64,000 nt of DNA from Isoetes taiwanensis (taxonomy: Eukaryota > Streptophyta > Lycopodiopsida > Isoetales > Isoetaceae). The number at the start of each line of letters is the position of its first letter. Position 1 is the first letter of the stretch. A program made the position numbers and the translations under genes. The notes below the pieces were generated by a model that ran no database searches, was not told where the DNA came from, and worked only from the letters and a program-made list of their open reading frames with translations. The stretch is from positions 1,901,468-1,965,467 of the forward strand of contig JAJEKV010000054.1 of the NCBI GenBank assembly GCA_021234155.1. Reading direction: 5' to 3'. Below are positions 23,880 to 32,775 of this stretch, piece by piece.

Positions 23880-24236
23880 TGTTAACCACCTAGTGGTTAA
23901 CATTGTGCATGCACATGTTAGGTGCATGCACATGTTAGGTGTCAGTGGTGGCAGACTGACACTTGGCATGATTAGGTTAACATAAGTGTAGGGATTAGAT
24001 TTAGTTAGATGTACGGCTCAGATTTGCGGTCTACACTATATTAGACCGGAGCCTCTTCAGATGTACTCAGGTTTGATCTCATATTTGGAGAGCCTCACTT
24101 GGCCACGTTCCCTTCATTCTTTGTACATATTTCTTTGTCTTTTTCTTGTTTTGTGATCATGAGCATGGCAGCTTTGTAGCATCCGGCAGTCATGGACTGC
24201 TGCTGCAGGGTGTAGGCCAAGAACTCACAACTAACA
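23880..24236 (+). repeat. 3' LTR of the nested element
   Basis: Nearly identical to 20442-20800. A purine-rich AGGAGGCAG precedes it (23871-23879) as the likely polypurine tract. The main difference from the 5' LTR is around 24184-24211. Confidence 0.93.
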
Positions 24237-25161
24237 CTCAGGCCCAACTTGGCTCTCTGCAAACAACTTCGATTACCCTAAAGCCCAAATCGGCCCTTTC
24301 CAAATAGATCCTTGGCCAAATCTCCTTTGCCAATTCAATCCAGATCCTGCCAATTCGCCTCTTGAAGTATTTCCAGAAATCAACTACTCTAAGAAGAAGC
24401 TTCTACTATCAATTTCGTCCTGATTCTGATGGATTTCAGTCTGTTTTGCTCTTGTTGGGTCGCTTTTCAGTGCTGCCGAATGGCCATGCCAACCTATGAT
24501 TTAACCTAAATCAGTCCTCGATTCATCCAAAACAGCCCCTTACCAAGTGATTCGGCCCGCTTGCAACTCAAATCGACATGTTCTAGGTCATTTCCAAGTG
24601 TTTTCCACAGATCTGAGGCCGGCTGTGACGAATTTTATTGCAATCCAAACCCTTGCTGCAGCTCATAATTTCCCAACTAGATTCCTCCTGCATCAATTTC
24701 GGCATACTCCAGGCCCTTTTAGGATAATTACCATGCAGTTTACAGTGCTTCCCAATCTACAGAGATAATCTTTAAGCCTTACAATTCTACTTGTCAGCAT
24801 CTAGATTAGCTTCTATTCCATCTTTCTTCCCTCTGGATATTTCTCCATGCCATACTTTCTCAAACATACATATCTAAACCTTCTTATTAATTCATGCATA
24901 AATCGAATGATTGCAGCCCATGTACCTCAGATTAACTCAACAAAATCCCACCTGATAAGAAGAACGATCTGATGCCATCTCTTCAAGCTCTTGCCTCTAT
25001 AGCTTAGATGCAATCCTCCTCCAGGTGCCTCCTCTGGCCTCCTCCTCAGCACCATAAAGCTCCCAAAACCCTCTCTTGCATTAAAAATCCCTTTTGTAAA
25101 ACCCATGCACAAATATGTACAAATACGTATATTAGACTGTCAAGTGGCCAGGACCGTTACA

Positions 25162-27881
25162 TGTGACCAGAGAATAATATCAAGCAATGACTTGAAGTCA
25201 CAATGCACTGGTGTCTCCATTTTTTTTGAAGGGCAACCTTTGAAATTGCCATTCATATTGAAGGGCAATTTTGTCATGATGCCATTCATGTGAAGGTTAA
25301 ATTTTTTCTCGCCCATTCACTAAAAACATTTGCAGCTGCAGAATAAGCACATCTTCGATACAAAAGCAAAAATACTTTGGATATACTTCACATGTAAAGC
25401 TTAAAAGCCTTCATATTACTATTCAAACTAATTAACTTGATGTTTACAGATTCAAACTAATTAGCTTGAAGTTTATAATAGCACCATGTGGCATTGTTAT
25501 GATCCATACAATTAGCATAGATCATGTCATAGTCTGTGTCTGCCACGTTAAGTGGTGATAATAATAACAACATCAATGTTTTAGGAGTTTTCTGTTTCAA
25601 GGTTTTCGATCATCATTCTTTATCTAGTTTTTCTTTAAAAGCCACACTCACCTTTACAAAAGATGTTGGAAGAACTGGAACTGCTATCACATCATCATAG
25701 ATTTCAAAATAGAAATCACACATCCTACAAGCATCCGACAAAATCTTCATGTTCTTATGGATTTGTTGCACCAATCTTACTACAATTGAATATGCTTACC
25801 CAGTATCAAGAAACGCATATATCTCTTCCCCAAAATTGTTGCATAAATTGGCAGTCCATTTATCTGTTTGGTCATCCATTTTCTTTGAATCCATAGAATA
25901 TTCATTTGTGGAGAATAATTTTGTGCTTGCTAACAAATCTTCTCCTCAGTCAACAAATCTTTCCTTCAATCATGATCTCCTCAACAGATTATTTAGACAT
26001 TCCATCATGCGACCTCCTTCTTCTTTGCAAATTGTAGGATTGATTCATCACTGGTATGGTCTGGCCACGGAACTAGAGTGTGGAGAGTGAGATTGTTTGT
26101 GAGAATGGAGAAAAGCAGCAAATCATGTTCTTCCCTTTCTTGTCAAAAAAATTTTAAGATTCTTTTTTTTTTTATGTTTAATGCTGGTGGTGGTAGTTGG
26201 TTTGGTATCATTATTAATTACAAGAAATTTATCGCAGCGGCCTTAACATTTCTTTGGTTCCAAACCTGCATAGTTGCACTTGCTATTTAAATAGAATAAT
26301 TAGTAATATTTCGCTATTAATATCAAATGTAAGCATTGACATTCCTTCAAGATTTCCTTAAATTGTGTCATATTTTTTATCATCCTTCAAAATCCTCTTA
26401 CATTTTCTAAAACTTTCCTCACACTCCTAAGGATCAAATATATATTGAAGTGGTCCCCAAGATACTTCAACATTCTTCTAGATTCTTTAAGATCCTATTA
26501 TAATTCTTTTAGATTCCTTAATGCTCCATAAAGATTCCTTACACTTTTATAAAACGATGGCATTATTGATATGCAAAATAATTCATAGAAATACAAAAAC
26601 AACAATTTTAAGCCCTTCGCCAACATTCATTGAATGTTATTTTCTGCATTGCAACACAAAGAAAAGTCCGAATAAATCAAGATAAAAGTTTGTTGTTGCA
26701 ATAAATACCCAAGCCCGTAACATTTAACATCTTAAAGGACTTGAAGGGATCTAATACCATTTCCATACTAATGCACGTAAGAGGGGCAAAATAAAGTTCA
26801 TTTGCAAGAATCTAGGGGATTGTGAAACTTTTCTTAAGATACATAGTTTACAATACATGTACGATGTTTCACAAAATGAAAAGAAAAAAACATAACAAAT
26901 GCCATAATTCTAAGCTCAAGACCTCACAAAAGCAGTCATTATATTTTAAAAACGAAGTTGCAGAAATGAAAACTGTGTAATGGGTGAATCCTAGGAATAT
27001 CATAATTGCAACGTTAATTAGAACTTTCTTGAGTGCATTTCCACTCCAGCGAGTGGAAAGTTATATCAGAGAACCTTTGTAATGCATCAATACTCATATT
27101 TAGAGCGCCCCATTAGGTCGTCATCTACGTATGTGCATAGATGCACTTAGATTTTATTTGCGAATTCAAACGAAGATGGTAAAGAATCTATTATGCCAAT
27201 CAACCCTCATGTTTATCTCGCCGCTATTGATTGCGTCAGAAGATTCTAGTTACCTTCAACAACCAAGGTCTCCATTCCATAAGATTCTGTTGCAGGGTAT
27301 GGAAGAAACAATGCATTTGCGCAGAATCTTGAACGACCAAGAAGAACAAAAGATCAACCATACAACTACAATGTAAAATATCCGGAGCATACACAGTAAA
27401 CATGGCATTTCCAATTGCAACTAGTGATAAAGAGCCACCTTTAATGTGTTGGAGATCATCATCATTACTTTCCATGAAACCAAGTCAGAGATCTAAAAAG
27501 TCCATGATATAGCATGTCATGGATGGTTACTATATGTACTCTGCTTATTCAAATAGGAAAGCGGTTGTAGTTAACCAACCTATAGTTCTGCACAAATGAA
27601 ACAACACATATTTTACTAGCAGTTGAAAGTCATCATGTTCATTGCCTTGAATTGTTCTGGACCAAAAAAATCAAACACCCACATTAGATGAGAAGGGCCG
27701 CAGATTAGGCATCTTCAAGTTATCAGCGCATTATACTCTGAAAACCATAATATACCTAAGAAATGCCCCACAACTTTCTTCTGGGAACAAACCTAGGAAA
27801 TGCCTCACAGCTTTATCCTGTTATATCTTAAGGCCAAACTGCACATATAGTCACAATGCCCAAAAGACAAAAGTTAGAAAC
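25162..27881. other. Unassigned intergenic sequence
   Basis: I see no supported gene. Some longer frames (25663-26090) have no recognisable domain. The stretch 25215-25300 has GAAGGGCAA and TGCCATTCA words that recur near 33985-34140, perhaps an old short repeat. The rest is AT-rich. Confidence 0.35.
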
Positions 27882-28640
27882 GTGATGATTCCTAAAAATG
27901 TCGTTACAACTGACATCCAACATTATCCAGACAAAGAATTAGAATTGTGTCACCATCCTACTTTCAATTTATCTGAAGCAAAGATCAAACACCATATTGT
28001 TATATCTGTAGAAAAGAACATCAGAGATAACGTGGGAGACAGACAAGGAAAACTGTCCAGCATTGCGATCATAGAATCAGCAAAATCACATATCCTCGAA
28101 AGCAAAGGATGGTTTAAGGAGGTGGCAACATGGACCAGACAAATGGGATTGAATCTGAGTGACCTAATAGAAGAGGGGCAGTGGAATGAGGAGTGGGCAG
28201 ACACAGCAACAAGAGCATGGCTGCACAGGCATACGGGACCCAAGACAGACTGGCTCATACAGGTTTTTAATCCAGACCAACAAATAGGACATCAGATATA
28301 CAGGGATAACTTACTGGGGAAAAACAGAAGGGACACGCTAGCCAGATTTAGGATGGGAAGCCATGATCTGAGAATAGAAAAAGACAGATGGAGAGGGGTA
28401 GACAAGGAAGACAGGATATGCAGAATCTGCGAAGGGGGGAGAATAGAGGATGAGAATCATATGATTAGTGACTGCCCGACATACGGAGACATCAGGGACA
28501 GATATAGTAATATAAGGTGGGGAGAACCAGCCCACAAGCTGATGAAGATGACAGAATCACTAAGGGATCTAGCAGACGCGATCCACAGAATGACGACCAG
28601 ACACAGAGAAGTACACAGAGAAAGAGGGCTTGTAATATGA
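27882..28640 (+). CDS. LINE ORF2 C-terminal fragment with Cys/His motif
   Basis: The frame ends in a typical LINE C-terminal block: RRDTLARFRMGSHDLRIEKD, then CRICEGGRIEDENHMISDC, a CCHC-type zinc finger, then a helical tail. The first ~150 residues are charged and lack reverse transcriptase motifs, so they represent the thumb or linker side of ORF2. It has no stops over 252 codons, which is long for this window and suggests a younger copy. The start codon is not meaningful because the copy is truncated upstream. It is not a host gene. Confidence 0.7.
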   Translation: MMIPKNVVTTDIQHYPDKELELCHHPTFNLSEAKIKHHIVISVEKNIRDNVGDRQGKLSSIAIIESAKSHILESKGWFKEVATWTRQMGLNLSDLIEEGQWNEEWADTATRAWLHRHTGPKTDWLIQVFNPDQQIGHQIYRDNLLGKNRRDTLARFRMGSHDLRIEKDRWRGVDKEDRICRICEGGRIEDENHMISDCPTYGDIRDRYSNIRWGEPAHKLMKMTESLRDLADAIHRMTTRHREVHRERGLVI

Positions 28641-28935
28641 TTACACAGTGAAAGAGGGCTTGTAATATGATCCGTACAAAACGACTCATATAGCCTCACA
28701 CAAATTACTCAGCTAAAAGCTGATTGATAACGACAAGATCACCGCACGCCAAGAAGCCGAGGTAAAAGTGGGGTGCCGGGTATTAAAAGGAAAAAAGTCA
28801 TAAAAGAAAAGGCTACATTGTAACAAATGTTGTGCTAGTAGCACCCTTTTAGGGAGCTCGCCCATGCTACACAAGTCCAGGGGCCTTATGGCACAAAGGA
28901 CACAAATGTATTCTATTCTATTCTATTCTATATCA
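27882..28935 (+). mobile_element. 5'-truncated LINE 3' end with (TATTC)n tail
   Basis: A 252-codon frame, a ~270-base 3' UTR and a short TTCTA-type array (about 28909-28931) form the 3' end of a second LINE subfamily. The UTR lacks the GGTCTCCGTGGAC end seen in the other LINEs but carries the same pentanucleotide tail. A ~25-bp direct repeat (GTGAAAGAGGGCTTGTAATA-like) lies just after the stop codon (28614-28671). Confidence 0.7.
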
Positions 28936-29060
28936 GACTTCATCAATTTGTTAATCTTCATCGATTTGGAAATATAGAAGCTCTAGCTGCATGAGATAGC
29001 ACTGGCTATTATTGCCCCATGATTGAAAAGTTTTGGCCCACCAAATTACTCTAGGACAAC

Positions 29061-29176
29061 TTTTTTTTTTTTTTTTTTTTTTTTTTGGAGGTAAGGTGTT
29101 GTTGTATTCATAAGTTAAAACTTACATAGTCTTGATGTATACCACCATCAGTAGTATACTACCTATCATAATATTC
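29061..29176 (-). mobile_element. SINE-like insertion
   Basis: A run of about 26 T (a poly-A tail on the minus strand) and ~90 further bases are flanked by the direct repeat CTCTAGGACAAC (29049-29060 and 29177-29188). The minus-strand 3' end, CACCTTACCTCC then poly-A, resembles that of the next SINE-like element. Confidence 0.65.
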
Positions 29177-29247
29177 CTCTAGGACAACATGACCTGTCTG
29201 TAGGTACCTCATTCAAATAAATTCGAAAACCTATATCTGATATTAAC

Positions 29248-29350
29248 TTTTTTTTTTGTTTGAAGGCAAGGTTGGTGGGACTTGCACCCACCCACGTCTC
29301 CCACCCGATGGTAGCTAGTGGGTTTTGAACCTTGGTGGGGTCACCCCAAC
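29248..29350 (-). mobile_element. Short SINE with tRNA-like B box
   Basis: A 103-bp insertion flanked by a perfect 19-bp direct repeat, ACCTATATCTGATATTAAC (29229-29247 and 29351-29369). On the minus strand it ends in a run of A after ACCTTGCCTTCAAAC and contains GGTTCAAAACC near its start, a good match to the RNA polymerase III B-box consensus. Length, tail and long target duplication all fit a SINE moved by LINE machinery. Confidence 0.75.
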
Positions 29351-29373
29351 ACCTATATCTGATATTAACACCT

Positions 29374-29500
29374 GTTAGTTTTGGATTCAATTTTATTTTG
29401 CTAAAATGAAAACAAGCAGGTGTTAAAATTAAAAACTATGTCTGATATTAACACCTGCTTGTTTTCATTTTAGCAAAATAAAATTGAATCCAAAACTAAC
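29374..29500. repeat. Perfect 53-bp inverted repeat
   Basis: The arms 29374-29426 and 29448-29500 are exact reverse complements around a 21-bp spacer. The word CTGATATTAACACCTG occurs both before the left arm and across the spacer/right-arm junction. No transposon ends are obvious; it could be a fold-back duplication made next to the SINE insertion. Confidence 0.95.
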
Positions 29501-29639
29501 CTGGATCTCCCAAGGTAAATCCCACCCTAAGAGCTACTCGAGATGTCTGGACGAAGAATATTGCTTTGCATACCTCCAAATTCTAATAGTTTGTCCATTT
29601 GTTATCCGTTAAATGCTGCTTGCTGCTTGCTACTTTCCA

Positions 29640-30710
29640 CATGCAGAAAGCAACTTTTACCATGCCCACTCAGATGTGGACAGGCTAGCTCCATATGTCG
29701 ATCTATATGATGACATATAGCAACATAGACAGTTGGGTAGTGTGGTACTCCTTGGGGACTTCAATGCACGGACAGGAGTAGAGCAGCCCATGAGACTTAA
29801 TCCTTTGGCTCAGGATGTGTTACAGCTGCGCCCCGCGGAGGCGGCCTGGCCACGAACATCAGATGATAGTCAGGTCACGCGCTTTGGCAGGCAGTTGCTT
29901 CTACTATGTGGTGTCTTTGACTTGGTAATTTGTAATGGCCTGGCACAGTGGCCTTCCTCCTGTAAGTGCACCTGCAGAGAAGAGAATCAGGGTGGAGGAT
30001 CTAGTGTGGTGGACTATCTATTAGTCGCTGAGCAGGATGTACATTTGATCAACCACTTTTAGGTAGGCACAGACAGTAGAGATGAGGAGACCGACTCAGA
30101 TCACCTTCCACTCTACCTGCAGTTGGCTTGGCAGGCTGCTAGAACCCCTTCTACGGAAGCTCCTCGTATACTTCACTTGCGATTGGATTATGAGCAGGTA
30201 AAGGATTATGCTGATATGCTCATAGATGACCTTTCAGGAATTTTGCAGGCCCCCACACTAGAGCAGCAAACGGGTCAGCTGATTGAGCTACTTGGTACTG
30301 TCGCAGAAAGATGTTTTGGGATAGCATGCCCGAGAAGTATCACAGGGACTGCAACATTCCCGCGTAATCGGTGGTTTGATGCTGAGTGTAAGGAATACAA
30401 ATGCCGGCTCCGCCAGATCACAGATCCTGCAATGCGCCCACATGTCCCCACACAGTATCGTGCTTTCTTGAAGGCAAAGAAATCTCAGTACATTGCCCGT
30501 CATCAAAGGGAAATGTTTTACATGTTGAAAAGCCATCCTAGAACCTTTTGGCGCAAGGTTCTTCGAAAGCCAGCCCAGCCTACGGGGAACATCACTAATG
30601 AGCAGTGGGAACAATACTTGCAGCAACTCTATGATCCTCAAGGGACACTAGCACTCATACCCCCACAGAATGGTCCGACATTAGAAATCACAGAGGATGA
30701 TGTTACCTAG
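29640..30710 (+). pseudogene. LINE ORF2, endonuclease end and linker
   Basis: VVLLGDFNARTG (29739-29775) is the catalytic-site block of the AP-endonuclease, and GGGSSVVDYLLVAEQ (29991-30035) is its C-terminal block; the SDHLPL box follows near 30095. The linker runs to 30707 (RNRWFDAECKEYKCRLRQI, about 30362). In-frame stops interrupt it at 30060-30062 and 30708-30710, both TAG, where a CAG codon one step away would restore reading. No host function is implied. Confidence 0.8.
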
Positions 30711-31450
30711 GGTCTGCAGCGTTTGGCCAATGGGAAAGCAACGGACCTGGATGGTATGCAGGCAGAGTTGCTCAAGTGGGCAGGGGAGCCTATGGTACCA
30801 GTCCTAACCACTATGTTCAACAGAGCACTACAGGAAGGATTCCCCCAGCAGTGGACCACAAGCAGAGTTGTCCCCATTTACAAGGCAGGAGATCCACATA
30901 GTCTAACCAATTACCGAACAATCATGGTCAGTTCGGTGTTTGCCAGACTGCTAGCTGGCATTATTGAGCAACAGTTGACCAGGTGGACAGAAGCAACAGG
31001 TGTGCGAGCTCTCACGCAAGCATGGTTCAGACCCCGACATTCAACCATTGATCATATATTCACATTGAGGACTTTGGTTGAGGATAGCAGAAACCGTCGG
31101 CGGGACTTGTATTGTTGCTTTGTTGACTTTGCAAAGGCTTTTGACACTGTGCCTCGGGAAAAGTTATGGGAAAGATTGCGGCAACTGGAGGTTCCTGTGG
31201 ATATGCAAAATGCAGTATACATGTTGTAAGAGAGTTGTTCAGGTCAGATGCGGATGACGGGACAACCATTCACTAGCAGTATTGGGGTCCGCCAGGGATG
31301 TCCTCTTTCCCCAACATTGTTTGGTCTGTACATTGACCAGTTGGAACACTGGCTCATGGACAATGGGGGTGGCGGGACCCAACTTTTGCATCAGGTCATC
31401 AGGCAACTCATCTATGCAAATGATGTTGACCTCTAGCTCATACTCTAGAG
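30711..31450 (+). pseudogene. LINE ORF2, reverse transcriptase
   Basis: Non-LTR reverse transcriptase blocks appear in order: LANGKATDLDGMQAELLKWA, VVPIYKAGDPHSLTNYRTI, FRPRHSTIDHIFTLRTL, FVDFAKAFDTVPREKLWERL, GVRQGCPLSPTLFGLYIDQL and LIYANDVDL. The catalytic YADD box has become YAND, which would remove one metal-binding Asp. A TAA at 31227-31229 and the stop after NDVDL break the frame. The linker precedes it and the C-terminus follows. Confidence 0.85.
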
Positions 31451-32482
31451 GATATGCAGTCACACCTAGATGCTCTGGATACATTCTGCCAGGCCACAGA
31501 CATGAACGTCAATCTGGCCAAGACTAAGGTGGTCCTAATCTCATCCTCGCGCCATCCAAGGCCCCCTTCATTCACTTATCGAGGGCAACAAGTGGAGGTG
31601 ACACCCACTTGCAAGTATCTGGGAGTGGAGTATGCTGGGACACTTCCATAAGATTGCGTGTAGCAGCAGGCTGGAAAGCGCTTTATGCAATGCAGAACAA
31701 TAACCACAGAGCAGAATTGTATGATGGGGGACATCAGGCACATCTGTTCGAGGGGGTATTGGTAGAGCCCGTTCTTTCGTACGGGGTTGAAGTCCGGGGG
31801 CCCGATGGTGTCCCTTGCTACTTGGAGCGACTTAGAACAGTGCGAAGGCCTTCTTAGCACGTGCACTTTCGGAGTGAAATCCACAAGTCCCATATCAAAT
31901 TTTGTTGCAGGGAGCGGGTTTTCCCGCCACTTCACGAAAGCGGCCCTTGATAGACACAACCGTCTATTTCCGAGAAAGTGGTAAATATGGATGATGATCG
32001 TCTCACCGCGACTTGGCTTATGCAATGGCAATGGGACCACAACGACTCAAGAATTGTTGGAAGGATAAAAGAGTCAAAGTGGCTAACTAGATGGAATGTC
32101 CAGGAGCACATGTGCATCCGGTAGAAACAGAGGCGATCGCGACACCCGAGATGTTACCTTGATGCTTGTTTCTCCAGCAAGCTTTGGGATTCCGGGGCTC
32201 TGGAGCAAGTCAAAACAAGCACATTACAAGCGGCACATAAATCCCACATTAGAACGAGGCCTGGCGCTACCTACGTTCACATACGCCCATGAAAAAGCGG
32301 GCATATCGCCTCCATTCGGCACGAGTGCCCACCATCTCCGGATTGAGGCAGTCGATGGATTGGGGAGCCACGTCGGGATAGGGTTTGTCGGTCTTTGCCC
32401 GGGCGGGGCTGTTGAGGATGAGTGTCACACTTTCCGAGCTGCCCAAAGATATGATCGGTCCGGACACGCTATGCTCGGTTGA
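31451..32482 (+). pseudogene. LINE ORF2, C-terminal region
   Basis: Readable in shifting frames: QSHLDALDTFCQATDMNVN and VTPTCKYLGVEY (31454-31630), then SAHHLRIEAVD and a degraded Cys/His stretch ending VEDECHTF (32320-32440). Compared with the minus-strand copy at 19.7-20.2 kb, the part after about 31850 has lost many CAG/CTG words and gained CCG/CGG ones, along with frameshifts. Confidence 0.65.
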
Positions 32483-32775
32483 TTAGCGATGAGCCGCTAC
32501 ACATGATATCGGCACACGACTTCGATGCACTCACTTTCGGATCATACATTGGGGAAGTCTTGGACTTGAGGGCTCGAGATATGCCCCGATCCAACCATTT
32601 AATCGTTGTCGGCCGGTCTTATTGCCGCTACGGTTTTTCTCGAAAACCCGCCGGGCGGGGTTTTTAATCCGAGGCAATAATGTGGTGATGCACTTTTTGT
32701 ATTGGGTCCCATAGGCCGATTGGTCTCCGTGGACAATAAAAACAATTCTATTCTATTCTATTCTATTCTATTCTT

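Larger units (their letters stand above)
20442..24236 (+). mobile_element. Complete non-autonomous LTR retrotransposon
   Basis: Two LTRs of 359 and 357 bp, starting TGTTAACC and ending CTAACA, bound a 3.08-kb internal region without gag or pol. The 5-bp target duplication CTCAG lies at 20437-20441 and 24237-24241. The paralogous LTR at 16471-16475 has a single CTCAG at the same place, giving an empty site. The LTRs differ at only a handful of positions outside one variable stretch near the end, so the insertion is fairly young. It must be mobilised by another element. Confidence 0.93.
17659..25161 (-). mobile_element. 5' LTR of the minus-strand element, with nested insertions
   Basis: On the minus strand the LTR begins TGTAACGGTCCTGGCC at 25161 and ends next to the primer site. 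Removing the nested LTR element (20442-24241), the LINE (about 19473-20290) and a short tail insertion (20307-20358) leaves roughly 2.8 kb matching the 3' LTR. The LTRs differ by many substitutions and indels, so the element is old. The target duplication cannot be checked because the other outer end is lost. Confidence 0.55.
29637..32775 (+). mobile_element. LINE (pentanucleotide-tail family), degraded
   Basis: In order: the end of an AP-endonuclease domain, a linker, reverse transcriptase, a Cys/His C-terminus, and a 3' UTR with a CCCGCCGGGCGGGG hairpin (about 32645-32665). The terminus GGTCTCCGTGGACAATAAAA and a TTCTA array (32745-32774) complete it. It is 5'-truncated inside the endonuclease and has several stops and frameshifts. 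It is the longest copy of the family whose other members lie at 12.9-14.6 and 19.5-20.3 kb. Confidence 0.85.

Noticed and set aside
27950-28258. Minus-strand ORFs opposite the LINE C-terminal frame
   Set aside because: Shadows of the plus-strand frame, which has recognisable zinc-finger coding.
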